Assembly (NCBI RefSeq): GCF_032062135.1
Contig: NC_092858.1
Coordinates: 170,331,787 to 170,395,786, forward strand
DNA from: Pyxicephalus adspersus
Taxonomy: Eukaryota > Chordata > Amphibia > Anura > Pyxicephalidae
Direction: 5' to 3'
DNA length: 64,000 nt
Shown here: piece by piece, positions 31,801-45,129 of the stretch
Layout of the letters: each line of letters opens with the position of its first letter
Position numbering within the stretch: the first letter of the stretch is position 1
Program-made: the position numbers and the translations under genes
Notes under the pieces: generated by a model
The model's input: the letters and a program-made list of their open reading frames with translations, nothing else
What the model was told of the DNA's origin: nothing
Databases searched by the model: none

Positions 31801-34800
31801 TGCACTTTCCATACATACTATCTCAAATCTTTAAACTAATTATAAATAGAACAAATGACAACAATAGATAACATGAATTTTATACCAAATTAACAATAGG
31901 AAAAAAATGTAGCTTTCAAAAATCCGCACATGTGTGTTGCTAGTCTTTGCACCAGATTTTGGATAGCCAAGAATCGCCAGATGCAGCCATGGTGGTAAAG
32001 ACAAAAGAGAAAGAAGAAGGGGAAGGCCCATTAAAAAAAACACATTTATATAAAGAAAAATGTTTGGTGCTAGGTATGTTGATGAGCCGATCCTAAATGG
32101 CTGCGAAACGCGTTGGGTACTTTGGGACTATTATTTTTTCTATTAGGATGCATTGTATGTACTATAGATCATGCCAATGTTACACATAGGTGAATTAATT
32201 ATTAAAAATTAAATGTTTTCTTTTGGTTGATCTGTTGTATAATGCTCTCTATAGGTCTCTGTATAAGACTCTATAAGTCTCTGTTTTTGTTATTCATTGA
32301 ATTTCTGTTTTGGGGACGTGGCATGCTTTCTTGGGTTTTTAAATGCATGATATTGTTGAATCCAATTATAATCAGGTTAATCTTTTAGGGTTGGAACACT
32401 GAACCCTGGGGTATACCTAAGTTTATACTCATCTGTTCCTGTTCCATCACACATTCAGCCATATTTTTTCTTCTTCTCCTCATTTCTATCTTTAGCCATC
32501 CTGATTGGCGGGGCCAGTAATTTCATATATAAATTACAGTCTATTTATATATGGAATTTTCCATGTTTATAGGCCTAACTTTACACAATACCTGCCAGTG
32601 GGTTATTGTATCAAATGCAATTGCTTACTGTCTTGTGATATTTGCTTACTGTCTCAAGGTATTTGCTTACTGTTTTGTAACATGAAATAGATGTTGTGTG
32701 CAAACTGAATCAATGAGAGTTATAGCTTATAATTGTATGTTCTAGGAAAAACTTCTGCATGGTTCAATGGCTTTATTTTTCTAATACTTTTTTTTCTGAT
32801 ATTGTCTTTTTAACATATCAAATATGTTAAATAATATTACACTTTTGTTAGTTACAGAGAGCCTTTTTATCTATACTTCAGACCAAAAAAGAGGCAAAAG
32901 GAGAGAGAGGCAGACAGAAGGATTTGGCTCTAATGCAGTAGACAGTCCCTGCACATGAGGCACAGATGGCACAATGGGCATGTCAGCAAACCTGCAACTC
33001 CCCATGTCGCCTGCTGGTGGCAATGTGGTTTAACAAGCCTTGCATATGCTTTCACTTGCAACCAACAGGTGGCGCACTTCAGAGTAACCTCTTGGTTTAG
33101 TAGCACATGGGACTCGTTATAATTAGAAATATATATATATCTTCAATTCCACCATGGTCAAGTGCTGATCCTTGGACAAAGGTTATCATGGGCATTCTAA
33201 CTAGTCTGTCGCTTCATACTAATGCTTGCGTCCTTATGCTCCTATCACCAGTTTACTGGTTGTTCTTCCTTGGTAGATGCTAACTACTTCACACCAGGAA
33301 CACCCCACAAGGTCTGCCACAACATGAACATGAACATGCCTTATGTCAAAGCCATGTCAATTAGCCATCCAAATCTGGTCCTTGTCAAGGTCACTGTCCC
33401 ATTTGTTTCTAATTTTAGCTCATTTGCTGCCTAACATGTCCAGCCCTTTGACAAGTGACATTGTAGCAAAATGGCATTAGGTGTCTTTGACCTCCTTTTT
33501 TCCTGTAGCCAACTTACAACAAGGCAACAGTATAATTACACTGATAAAGTATGTTGGAGTCTTGTATGCCCTGGACATCCATGTTAACAATAAAGAGTTA
33601 ATAACTTTGATTTACTATATTCTATATTTATTATTGGCACTGTAAAGCATAATATACAGTGGCTTCAATCTTGTTATGCTATATGAAATATGCATAGTGT
33701 TTAATTGGACGATTATTTCATGACAACATTCTGTAGATATTCATTTTCAATTTTTTCTATTGTTGAAATGTAGCATAAAAAATGAGTCTACAATATCTTC
33801 TACCCCTGAAGAAGCAGTTTGTCTGCGAAACGAGTCGAATTCAAACAAATATCTGACTGTAGCATCATGATGTGTTGCCTAATTATGGACCTTGCTCTAA
33901 AATAAAGTGTGTTTGGGGCTTTAAATGCGATTTTTGTTTGAAATTTCTTAAAAAGGAAAAACTGAGATATTACATTTACATGTAAGACTTTTTATCAGAC
34001 CTTTTTCAAAAACGGTTGAAATTTATCTCAGGTGCCTCCCATTTACCTTGATCTTGGATGTTTCTTCCCCTTGATTGGAGCCCTTTGGTGGTAATATGAA
34101 TGGTTCCAACATGATTTCTCTATAGAAGCCTCAAAGCTCACAATGCAAATCAGAGCAAAAACCAAGTAATAAGGTACAAAAAAAAAAACGTCCTGCAGAG
34201 CTCAGAGACCGGATTGTTACAAAGCTCAGGCTAAAAATTATTCTTCTAGGTTACTGAGAGCTCACTTTGTCATTTTGGGGTACTGAATATAGGTTAATGA
34301 TTAAAAAAAATGTAAACGATTGTTGGCTGCAACATAGTAAAACTGGAAAAAGTAAAGAGCTCTGAATACTTTCTGAAGCCACTGACTGAGTTTACCCCAT
34401 TTGACTCCAATTTTTTATTATAATTTTACAGACAAGGTATTCTTTGATAATGCTGTAGGATAAGGAAATACTGCACAGGTATCTTCATACAAGCCTAGGA
34501 ATTGTACAATGCAGTCATTGATTAAAAATGTAGACACTTACCACTAAATAAGCAGGGAGTTTAAAACAAACATCTGAGCCAACCGTTTCTGGATAATAAA
34601 AAGTGAGCCAGGCTTATAAAGGAAGTATTCACTATCAATACTGGGGACCTAACGCACCTTTCATGGGTGGAAGGAAAACTTCCTATTGTTACGTAGATTA
34701 TGGTGAAATATTTTATTCCTTCTTTTTCTCCTGTATGATTATATGTTTATGTTGTCTGTTCTTACTGTTATTTTATTCTGTTCCTTCAATAAAGAAAAGT

Positions 34801-35349
34801 CAAAAAGTAAAATCGATTCTTTAATAAAAAGGTGGAAGAGAAAAATGGCGTTCTCAGTGTATAAATAACAAATAGGTGTAATCTAGGGAACAGCTTTGTA
34901 GGTCATTCTCACAACTTTGATGTTATTTGGACATTGTGAAATCTGTCACCATTGAAAGCTTCCTGTAATTCAATAGCTGGAGGCACAGAAGAGCTTCAAA
35001 CAAAACTGCATTGTAAAACTTTTAAGCGGTAAATTACACCTTTTGTTGTGAAAAAGGCGCCAGAACACTCTTTATGCTGGATCTTGTTTCTGTGATTTAC
35101 ATTAGGTAATAAAAAGAAACTCATTAAAGTATTATTATGATCTTGCTGTGAAGGTTCTTCTTGTTTGGGATAGTTAATGCTACGTATCAAGAAATTTACT
35201 TCTTTACTGTTTTGGGATGGCCAATTCATCTTTTCTCCCCCTTTTGTATTCTATATAACTCTTTTTTTTTATATTTATTTTTACAAACTGACAATGCTCC
35301 ATTTCATTCTCACAGCTGTTCTCCTGCATTGTCAGATACAATGGGGCCA
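31801..35349. other. Intergenic sequence with repeat fragments
   Basis: No gene supported. Two places carry the dispersed-repeat string around GCGAAACG (GCTGCGAAACGCGTTGGG near 32100; CTGAAGAAGCAGTTTGTCTG then CGAAACGAGTCG near 33810), and a weaker cognate lies near 41090. A sequence fitting the CTCF core except one base, CCAACAGGTGGCGC, is at 33062-33075. Short frames at 32505, 33222 and 34603 lack support. Confidence 0.4.
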
Positions 35350-35789
35350 TTAAAGCGGACTTTTCACCAAAATTTTTATTTCATATAAAGGGGTAACTAA
35401 CTTTTTTATATAAAGAAAAATAATTATCTTATTTTTGTATGTTTTTTTTAAAAAAAGGGGAAGCCCCTCTCCTGTCTATACCGATGCAGCAGTAAAGGTT
35501 GAATGTTAGCACGGAGCCTCCTGGGATATGCTATGTATCTCAGGGAGCTTCCGGCTACTCCTTCTATCTCTTTTTCTTTAAATTAGAAAAAACACATGCG
35601 CAGTCAGATCGGCACCTTTTTTGTTCCCCATTATTAGCAGGCTACAGCACCCAATCGAGCGACGTAGCCAGAAGAAGATGACAGTGGGAAGAAGTGTGAC
35701 CCCAGGACAAGGTGGGAGTGATGACAACTCCGGAGGGATCGAAGTAAAGAAGTAAAGGTGTCCTTTTTTCAAGCATAGTTCCACTTTAA
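35350..35789. mobile_element. TIR element related to 20397-20976
   Basis: Ends TTAAAGCGGACTTTT and, reversed, TTAAAGTGGAACTAT. The interior has GGAGCCTCCTGGGATATGC, CACATGCGCAGTCAG and AGAAGAAGATGAC segments shared with its relatives. Non-coding. Confidence 0.65.
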
Positions 35790-36412
35790 GTGTCTTTGTT
35801 GACTCATTGCACATGTCTGTTCTCACTATCAAGAAACCTGCCCAGAAAGAAAAATGCTATCTGATTATCTGAGAGACTTTACAAGGACCAAATTTTGATG
35901 GATCCAAAGCTTTAAATATAGTGTGCTGTGTGCTAACCACAACTAAGTTCAAATAGGTCGGAGAACTGGCAACAGGTTCATGAGTGCTTGAGGCTCATTA
36001 ATTTCCATGAATGTGATAATAAAAAAAGCAGAGGAAAGGAGGGTTTTTGGTAAGGTCAAGTATTGTGTTAAATGATAATTCTTATATAACAATACAAAAC
36101 ATTCTCATCAGGTTGACCACAAATAACTTGTAGTCTTGAGAAACATAGATTGTAGTATAGTTTTCCATACACAGGGGAAGAATGTCAGAGAGTGCTCACG
36201 AGGACAACTGACCTCCAACAACAGCGCCTACTATGGGCACCAGACCTGAACCCAGAAAGGAAGAAGATCACATGATCTGGTCACTTTCATTTTCTTGTAG
36301 ACCACATGGATGGCTGGGTGTGTTGTGTACCTAGATGATAAAGACTGAATCAAGACACACTGTGGAAAGAAAGCAAGTTAGCAGAGACGGCATGATTTAT
36401 AACAGAACTTAC
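35790..36412. other. Unassigned sequence
   Basis: Nothing recognised. It holds the intron-side sequence (GTAAGT) downstream of the exon candidate at 36413-36642. Confidence 0.35.
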
Positions 36413-36642
36413 CTTTTTCATTTGCTGAAAGCCTTCCATTATTCTAGTTAACCCACCCAGGAAATCCTGCACTGTCTTTTATTTCGTCTTTGTGGGGCTC
36501 CCTTTTATGTTCAATGTTACCATCTTCTATCTTATCCTTTCCAGGTTCTTCATGAAGTCTCCCAATTGCCCACTGATAATATGCAGGTTTGGGAGACGCG
36601 TCTTCCCACAAGGCATCCAAATTTAAATGATTGCCGGTTTCA
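36413..36642 (-). CDS. Unidentified coding-like exon, possibly gene A cytoplasmic tail
   Basis: After the acceptor CACATAG (ending 36643) a minus frame is open for 65 codons to a TAG at 36446-36444. It has strongly protein-like, charged content: ALWEDASPKPAYYQWAIG, then HEEPGKDKIEDG, REPHKDEIKDSAG, ending FPGWVN. The entry phase (2) equals the exit phase of the gene A transmembrane exon, so a direct join is possible. A perfect donor GTAAGT starts at 36412. Another frame from 36466 to that donor reads QDFLGGLTRIMEGFQQMKK, so one missing or extra base near 36467 would give an 86-codon internal exon instead. It may therefore be a terminal exon, an internal exon with an indel, or an exon of a different gene. 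I do not recognise the protein. Confidence 0.35.
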
Positions 36643-37430
36643 CTATGTGCATGGGTGAGTTTGTGGACCTATCCATTTACATTTTAGGAAAGCCCCTGAT
36701 GACGCATGCCCAAACTTAGGCATGTGCAGAAGGAGCAGACCACAGCCTCCTTGGATTTCGGAGGTATGTATCACGGAAGGTTTCCCCTTCAGTCTGGACA
36801 CCATGGCCATAAAGGTGATAGGCGGACACCTTCAAAGGCTATGTGAAGTCCCCACAGGTCTGGTATGATTTTTTGTCCCATTTAGTAATGACTTTAGTAA
36901 TAAATTTAAATAAAAGATTCTTGTATAGCAGCTTACAGTGACCAAAGTCTTTATCAAATCTGGTGTGTGTGAGTCTTGAGTGTTGCATGTGTTATCTTGT
37001 CGTCACTCCTAACTCATAAAACTGTACTTTATAGGTCAGGATACTCGAACACTGGAGTAAAGAGGAACATGATGCACCTCTCAGGGCCCCTACATTTTTC
37101 ACAACGTTAAAATATAAATGCACATTTTTATGGAACAAGTGGTATATTGTTAGCCATGGTTACACAGCTGCCATGTGTTTAAATATGGACTAATAAAACC
37201 CGCAGACATATGGGCTGCAAATGGATACTGAAAACACCAGAGACTCCAGCAGTTTATGTGGCCGTTCTGGAAAAAGGTCATTACGCAGCAAAGCTGCCAC
37301 ATGTTGCGGGTACACAAACCCCACACACACCAACATACACAAAAACCTTGCACTGTGCAGGTGTGATATCGGGTGATGTAGCCCGCTGTAAAGGGGGAAA
37401 AAATAGCATCTCTGCCCCCTTAGTAAAAAT
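36643..37430. other. Unassigned sequence with repeat remnants
   Basis: GCATGTGCAGAAGGAGC near 36720 recalls the TIR-element family at 20397. No gene is supported. Confidence 0.35.
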
Positions 37431-37880
37431 TATGGAGCATGGAGCAGCTAGGAGCCCCCAAGGATTCCTGATGTAGGCAACCCGGGAGGCTCTGCGCTTC
37501 CATTCAGCCTTGATCGCCAACAGAAAGGGGAGGTGCTTCACTCTTTTCCTAAATAAAAGGGTGTTGCACATAAAAAAAGAAAATTTTTTACTTTTATATA
37601 AAAGAGTTGTCTACCCTTTAACCTCACTGGCGGTCTGATTATGACAGCATTTGCAACAAAGCGGTATATTCTGTATATTATTCCCTCCCAGCGCACCACA
37701 CACTTACACATCCCATTGATCATGCCAGTGACGCGAGGCCAGGGGACGTAGATGCCGGGCGGGCATCGCTGGAGAACACCTCAGGCTTGTGGGGACCAGG
37801 TAAGCCTTTCACAAGGTTGGCCCCGGGTTACTGCTTTTGATTCCGAAAATTATCCCCAAGCCACACGAGTTTAGGTCTGC
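37431..37880 (-). mobile_element. TIR-element relative and CCCGAG-type repeat
   Basis: GGGAGGCTCTGCGCTTCCATT and the poly-T/TTTATATAAAAG block mirror 20460-20500 in orientation. From 37618 the text AACCTCACTGGCGGT...GGTCTGCTTTAA matches the ends of the 20977-21370 family. Confidence 0.5.
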
Positions 37881-39199
37881 TTTAAATAAAACTTGTGGAA
37901 ATGTACTGCAGCAATCTTCTGAATTTGGTGTTTTATTTGGTGGTTTTACGGTTCTTTATATAGTTTTTTTTATATGTATATTTATCTATTCATTTTTCTT
38001 TTAATAGAATCTGATGAACTTGTGTCTATGTAACTACATGACATATACTTCAATAATCCAACTTTACAAGAATATGTGTGAGAAATTTCCAACTGTATGG
38101 GAACAGTATGGGTTGTTTGTGCTCGTTCACCTTGAATATATCTTTTTATATGTTCTTTTTAAATATCTTTTTATGTGTTCTCAACGAGTAAATAACCCCT
38201 GAGTGGGTATACAATGCAGCTTTCTGTATTCTAAACCGGATTCAGCTTCTCATACACACAGGAATCAAATACTGTGTAATTAAATCTGAACCCCAGCCCT
38301 TTCTTTAGGGCTCACAGCTGTCACATATGCAGACAATAATTCTTTTTAAACCAACGCTCCTGGGCAAGTGTTGCAAGGCTTTACTGGCTCCTTTCTAGGT
38401 CTAAAACTTCATACTCTCATTTTGTGGCCCTCTTTGTGCTTCTCACAATGTTCATTGGAAACACCAACAAGTGTGATGGAGCCTCAATTACTGCCTGGAG
38501 GACATCCGGCATCGTCTAACCCTTTCCTTTCCAGCCTGGCTGTCCTTGGTCCACTCCATTCATCCATTGGATTGCACTTGTCATGGAGACTTAGACTTAT
38601 ATATGGCTATTACCACATTTTCCTGTTTTCAGGAAGGTTTGTACAATAACCCACCAACCTTTTCCCCCTCCGTCTGCGTTGGAAGGGTTAGGTGATGTTT
38701 CTGGGGTCTTTATAAGTTATAAGTTCAGTGTTATTTGGATAAGCGGCAGTAAGGAACCAGGGAAAGTAAAATGTTAGCATATTAAACTTTGACTTGATTG
38801 AAAATTTGGCAAAAGAATAGTGGAAACTTATATTACATGCAGCAAGTGTATGAGTGGTTTCTTTCAGTTTGAGAATGCACTGTGAAGGTTTAGCTAAAAT
38901 CAATGTCTGGAATTCCATTGACAATAATCTTATTTTAGTTGCAAATTCTTTCCAGGTTTCACGGTGACTGCAGCATGGTATGTATTATACAACTGTAATG
39001 TTCTAGATATTGTAGAGGTCACACTTTTACCAGGAATCATCTTGATTGTGGAACAAGTCTAGCCCTGTTCCTGTTTGTCATCTTGTGACCACGCCCTGTG
39101 GTATTGCAGTGCAATCCTTGGGGAAAAGGCGACTAATAACCATTTCAGACATGTGATGAACAGTAGGATAGTATTGCATTCCCAACTGAGCCCCAGCTG
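37881..39199. other. Unassigned sequence
   Basis: Short frames at 38014, 38368 (+) and 38688 (-) lack family or splice support. Confidence 0.4.
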
Positions 39200-39305
39200 C
39201 TCCCATTCAGAGGGCCTGATTTAGGCTCTCCAAGGCTGGAGAAGTTACACTTTTAACAGTGAACCTGGGAGATACAGCAAACCTGGAATGCAGCATGGTT
39301 CCCGG
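39200..39305. mobile_element. Half copy of the palindromic MITE
   Basis: Reads GGGCCTGATTTAGGCTCTCC, then AAGGCTGGAGAAG, and CAGCAAACCTGGAATGCA, matching the left half of 61093-61275. Confidence 0.65.
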
Positions 39306-39339
39306 AAGCGACACAAAGCTTCTGGATTATTACTATTAA

Positions 39340-40505
39340 CATTATTATTATTATTATTATTATTATTAATAATAATAATAATAATAATAAACAGGATTTT
39401 TATAGCGACAACTTTTTACGCAGCACTGTAGATTAAATAGGGGTTGCAAATGACAGACGAATACAGACAGTGACAGAGGACCCGAAGAGCTTACACTCTA
39501 GTAGTTTGGGGAAGTAGTACACAATAGGATGGGAGATATGGAGTGGTGGGAAGTAGTGATGGTTGCAAAAGACAGAAGAAGATTAGTAGGCAAGTTTGAA
39601 AAAATGGGTTTTGAGCGGTCTTTCAAATGTGCAGAAAGTAGGAGCAAGCCGAATAGGATGAGGAAGACCATTCCAGAGAGTCGGGGCAGCTCTAGAGAAG
39701 TCTTGTATCCGTGCGTGTGATGAGGTTATGAGTGAGGAAGTCATTAGTAGGTCATTGGAGGAGCGGAGAGAGCGGCAGGGGGAGTATTTTTTTAACATGT
39801 CAGAAATGTAAGTGGGACAATAACTGTGGAGGGATTTGAAGGCAAAGCACAGGAGATAAATTTGATTCTAAGGTGAAATGGAAGCCAATGGAGAGAACTA
39901 CAAAGAGATGCAGCAGAAGAGGAGCGGAGGGAAGGGTGGATGAGTCTGGCTGCAGCATTCATAATAGATTGTAGAGGAGAGAGTCAGGTTAGTGGAATAC
40001 CAGAGAGGAGGAGGTTACAGTAGTCCAGACGGGAGATGATAAGAGCGTGTACAAGGAGTTTGGTGGTCTCAGGGGACAGGTAGGGGCGGATTTTGGAGAT
40101 GTTGCGTAGGTGAAAGTGACAGGACCTGGAAATGTTCTGAATATGGGGGGTAAATGAGAGGGCCGAGTCAAAGGTGACACCAAGACAACGTGCCTGGGGG
40201 AGGGCCGAATAACAGTGTTGTTAACAGTTAGGAATATGTCGGGGAGATTTGGAATTTGTGGGGGGGATAATGATGCTGAGTTCTGTTTTATCCAGGTTAA
40301 GTTTCAGGAATCGGTCAGACATCCATGAGGAGAAGGCTGACAGGCAGCATGAGACCTTATCCAGGACTGAGGGAGACAGGTCAGGGGTGGACAGATACAT
40401 TTGTGTGTCATCAGCATACAGATGGTACTGTAAGCCAAAGGAGGATATGAGACTACCGAGAGAGGAGGTGTACAGAGAAATGAGTTGCAACACTGTCTCC
40501 TCCTA
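39340..40505 (-). mobile_element. L2-like LINE, reverse transcriptase C-terminal third and tail
   Basis: On minus, reading down from 40505: [20 protein letters not shown] (the YADD active-site box, near 40430), [18 protein letters not shown], then [19 protein letters not shown] equivalents near 40150, YFLHI-type remnants and the 3' tail ending in the (ATT)n run at 39345-39390. Order and residues are L2-type. The 90-codon block at 40221-40493 is open; the rest is frameshifted. Confidence 0.85.
39341..39390. repeat. (ATT)n/(AAT)n microsatellite
   Basis: Trinucleotide run at the 3' terminus of the L2 copy, as expected for this LINE type. Confidence 0.9.
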
Positions 40506-42474
40506 TTACCTGGTAAAACAAAAGGTAAAAAACTTGATTCAGCCAAGTGCTAACCTTATTTTGTAGGGGGTTTTAGGTGGCAAAACTTTTTCTATGCTGC
40601 CCAATAGAAATGCTTCAATAGTAGATACATGAAATCTATCATTTATGGTAGATGTGTGTGACATGTGGTTGAGAGCGTGTTTTACCTTCTGTTCTCAGTA
40701 TAGAGACCCCATTCTGTGAAATTAAAAAAAAATAATAATAGACAGACCATGTTATAACTGGAGCTCCAAAATACTTTTTATGATTGTTTAATATTATGTT
40801 TTGTATAAATAAAATTTAATGTAAACTAATCTGGAGAATAAATTACCTACAGAGATTTATTTGTTAGGTGGCACCGTTTGGTTCCTCCCTTGTTTGGTTG
40901 ACTAAAAAAATGGCAAATGGTTGAGTGAATTGTCAGATTTGGTATTGCTGTTTTACACGTGTAAGTGGGTCCCTATATTGTATTGTGTATAGTAGAGGTT
41001 ATATAGTTCTATATATATAAAAAACATAAAAAGTACTGACAATTTACACAATTTTGTTTGATCCTTTATTAAAATATGCTGTAAATCCCCTGATGAAGCA
41101 GCAAGGAATGTTGAATTGAATCGTGTTATAAAGAAATGGTATAAACTTGCGTGATTAATGCCTTAAAAATCTCTTAAAATGTTTGAATCTAAATGACTAA
41201 TCTCATTCATTCACTTTGCATGGCATCCCACAAAGAGTTTCAAAATGTTTAGAGCTGCATCATGATTTCCTTCCCTCCTATTAGAATTGCTCATACCTTG
41301 ACCACATATACACAAGCTCACTTCAAACTCTCCCCAGCCATATTACTTTTCCTCTCAATCATCACTAATCTGCTCCACTATTCCATTTCCCTTACATATT
41401 GTATACTAGATTGTAATCTCCATTGCAGGGACAGATCCAGAGGGATAGTTTAGCATCACATATTGCTTTGGTCATGTATTGGATGGGAGCCCTTCCTAGG
41501 ACTTGCTTTACCTAGACTCATTAAACGTGGAGGTCCTAGGTGAAACTTCTATCCTACAGTAGTCCAGCTCATTAATATTTGAAAGCAAAACTGTACTTGG
41601 TGAGTGGTGAGCTTCTGCCACACTCAGAACCAAGCAAACGAGTTGGGATTATGGCACAGATTTACCTGATTGCAGCAATGAAAGGCCCAGGATCCTGACA
41701 CTGCCTAGGAAGCCACTGCAACTTCCATGGCAAAGCCCTAGACCCACCGAGATCCTCTTCAGCCATTGGATGGCCACATGCAATGAAGTGTAGGGCTAAA
41801 TCAAAAAGTCACCAGTCTTCCATGTCCTTTTTGCTAAATAGCCCAGCCTTCCGGTGACTTTTTAGTTTTGGTTTACTTTAGGTGTGATTTAAATCCTGAG
41901 CTTCCTATTGTATAAATATCCCTAATACTGAGACTGTGGCAATTACTTTTTGAGTTGATCACACAGTATTATCAATGGCAATGACCAGTGCAGAGTCATA
42001 TGGCATATCCGGAGCCCCTATTTATTGTACAGATCTGCATATTATGACGGTTTTATATGTTATTTATAACATACGGTATATTAGAATTTGAATCCAGAAC
42101 ATAAAGTGCAGGATTACAGATTTAAGAGGTAATTTCAGGGGGCCCATAGTTCCTTTTAACAGGATGCTATAAGTTAAATATTTAGGAATAGTTGCTGCTA
42201 TGTGCAGCAATGTGATGGCCCTGATAGCTAACCGCAGAATGCCTTTGAAGGCTGATAAGAGAACCTCGTGGTTAGAATCAGCTTGTACTAGAATCCAGGA
42301 CGGTGAACCATTATTTTTGTGCTAAAAATGTTAGACACATGGTTTACCGTCCTCATTAAATGTTTCACTTTGGATCATTGTTTAATTGTAGGTGCGCATC
42401 TATTTCTCTTTGCTCCCCTCAAACTGTTTTATTACACATTATTCTGCACATGTTGCAATGCAAGTCTAGCTATT
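40506..42474. other. Unassigned sequence
   Basis: No gene is supported; short frames at 41262 and 42319 have no family match. Confidence 0.4.
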
Positions 42475-42940
42475 TTATTTTTATTTAACAGTATTTATAT
42501 AGAGCCAACATATGCAGCGCTGTACATTAAATAGGGGTTCTAAATGACACAGATACAGACAGTGCACAGGAGGAAAAGTGGACCCTACCCAGAAGAGCTT
42601 ACAATCTAAGAGCTGGGGAAGTAGCATACAATAGGACGGGGGGTATAGAATGGTGGGTTAGTAGTGAGGGTTTAAGAGACAAAAGAAGTGGGTTGGGTGG
42701 GGATGGTTTTAGGGTTCTTAAAATGAGCAGAAATTAGAAGCAAGCCAAATAGGATGAAGAAGACCATTCCAGAGAGTTGGGGCAGCTCTAGAAAAGGAGC
42801 CGTGCATGTGATGAGGTTATGAGTGAGGAAGTCTTTAGTAGGTCATCGGAGGAGAGAAGAGAGTGACTAGGGGAATATTTTTTACCAGGTCAGAAAGGTA
42901 AGTGGGACAAGAACTGTGGAGAAAAGACAATGAGAAGAGA
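42475..42940 (-). mobile_element. L2-like LINE 3' region
   Basis: Near-colinear with 39400-39850: GCAGCGCTGTACATTAAATA, CAGAAGAGCTTACAATCTAA, AGACCATTCCAGAGAGTTGG and TAAGTGGGACAAGAACTGTGG. Non-functional. Confidence 0.82.
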
Positions 42941-43280
42941 TGTCAAGAAATTTTAATTTGGATCAGACTAATCAATTACAATTAAGAAATTTAAGAACCC
43001 CCCAAAAAATTGAACAGGTTATACATAAAAGGGGAAAAAGCCACAGCCAAAGACTGTAAACTACAATATAATAGAATATTTAGCCTTTTATGCACTTAAA
43101 CTGTCATCATACTAAATTATGATAAAGTTCACGGTTTCTGGACATTGAGCAAACTTTAATAAACTAAACTGCAACATACTACTACTCCATTAGAAACATC
43201 CGGTAGATAAAGGGGCTGCAAAAAGTATGATTGCTGGTCCACATTAATGACTCCAGGGACTGTGAAAAGATTCATCCAAA
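42941..43280. other. Unassigned AT-rich sequence
   Basis: Nothing recognised. Confidence 0.35.
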
Positions 43281-43805
43281 CAGGCAATTAGACGTGTGGG
43301 TGAAGAAAAGATTTTTTTTTCTATCAGTTGGTGTATTGTAGATGGTTCTCTTGTTGAGCCTACCCTGCACTCGGTTGTCCCCAGGACTTCTGTATGTAAA
43401 GGGGTGACATCTGGGGAAGGCCTGACAGAGGACCAGGGGCCCACAGATAATGCAGTACAAAGGATTCCAGCAAAGGCAGATCCAGAATACAGAGCCAGAG
43501 GTCATACACAGGTAATCAGTCCACCAAACAAAGTATCCAAGGGCAAACACAAAGCAGAGTCAGGGTCACAGGCTAAAGGACGGTCCAAGCAGCATACAAT
43601 AACAGGGTAAGAAACAGGCAAAGTCAGTAATAGTAAATCCAATGCAAAAACACACCAGCAGCAGGTCTGCAATAAGGAACTGTGGAGGGAACCAGCGCCT
43701 GCACCTGCGGCAAGCTAGGAGGAGAAAATTAAAATCATCAGCATCGAACGGTCTCAAAGATTCTATCGCTTTCCATTTACATACTACCCAGAAGTACCCG
43801 GGCAT
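43281..43805. repeat. Probable LTR-like or other dispersed repeat
   Basis: Text such as CAAAGCAGAGTCAGGGTCAC, ACAGGCAAAGTCAGTAATAG is of the type found at retroelement edges in frogs. No coding frame is preserved; the 104-codon plus frame has no family match. Confidence 0.35.
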
Positions 43806-44137
43806 CTCTCACTGAGAGGAAGATTCTCACGGCTCTATTCATAAATGCAGCCGCAATACTTCTCCTCTCAGAGTGAGTCATGCGGCTTGCGTTTATAAAT
43901 GAGCGCGGCTGTGGGAAAAATCAGCAGATTTTTCCCACGGTGCATTCATTCATGAGCAGCCAGCGAGACTCACACTGTGTTCCTGCATTGGGAAACTCTA
44001 TCAAAGAACAAATACAACTAGTAAAGGGCTGCAAGAACAATCAGGGGAGCAAAGGTCATGCAGGTTCCAAAAATTCGGTCTCGCTGACTCGCTGCAAAAA
44101 CAAATTAAATAAATTTGCTTGCTCATCCCTAATAAAA
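43806..44137. mobile_element. Non-autonomous DNA element ending TGCTCATCCCTA
   Basis: The right end reversed is TTAGGGATGAGCA, shared with the element at 45130-45435. The interior contains a TGGGAAAAATCAGCAGATTTTTCCCA palindrome (given here split: arm TGGGAAAAATC) and the CTAGTAAAGGGCTGCAAG string of the 4078 element. Confidence 0.6.
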
Positions 44138-45129
44138 ATATAGCACTTTCTTATGTTAACTAATGCAATGAACATTTCAATATGAAATACAAAGGAAATC
44201 GCTCCTTAGTCGGAGAGATTCTTCATTGTGTGTTTATCATGGATCATCCTAATTCTGTAATTAAAAAGCAAAAACAAAGATGTAAAAAAATATGATAACA
44301 TAACATCTATAAGCAAATTCAATAAGTGGCATTAACCCCCCTAGCGTTTTTCTTTCCGTATTTTTATGAAAAAAGCGGTACACTGTTTTGCATGGAAATT
44401 TATTTTACATTGTCTATATTTTACAAGTCTATATTTCTTAGACATACCTCACTGAAATATGTATAATGTTTAATAAATTTAATAATAAACTTTAAGTAAA
44501 AAAAAAAACAAGGGTGCATAAAAATACTGAAACCTGTAATATAACTGTACAGTAGCATATAGTATATATACTAGTATATAATTATGAAATTGGGTATATA
44601 CAAGTATATAAGTATATGGGTTATGTGAATGTATATAGAATATACACTAGCCACAAGTATAGTGAGAATTAACTCAAACTATATTATTCTGTTTTAAAAT
44701 GACTAACTCAGTTATTTGTGTTCTTTACTTCGGTTCCTGGAGGCGCCTTGGCCTTGCACCTGGTCAAACCAGATAAGAACACGATAGAAACTGCCAGCAG
44801 ATAAGGAGACCATGGAAGCTACAACCCCCTCAAGAAAGCCAATTAAAAGTGGAATGTACAGCGGCAGTAAAAAGCAAAATAATAATTAGTCTGTCTCCAG
44901 GCAAATTAAAGAAGAGAGCAGCCCAGAATTGGATGACCGGTGATGCAAGGAACTGAAGTACATAAAATATAGACTTTTGCTTAGGTCTTCAGAGACTCCT
45001 TTAGACAGAGGAAAGGACAGTCCTGACCTCTATTGCCTTGTCTGTTGTGAGTTTCCCACACGTGAATAAAACCTTGACTCTTTTACTATACATCAGAAGT
45101 TGTCGTGAATAATTGTCAACTTACCATTG
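44138..45129. other. Unassigned sequence
   Basis: Contains TAACCCCCCTAGCG near 44333, the terminal string of the CCCGAG family. No gene. Confidence 0.35.

Noticed and set aside
43296..43805. 104-codon plus and 79-codon minus frames
   Set aside because: In a dispersed-repeat-like block without domain or splice support.
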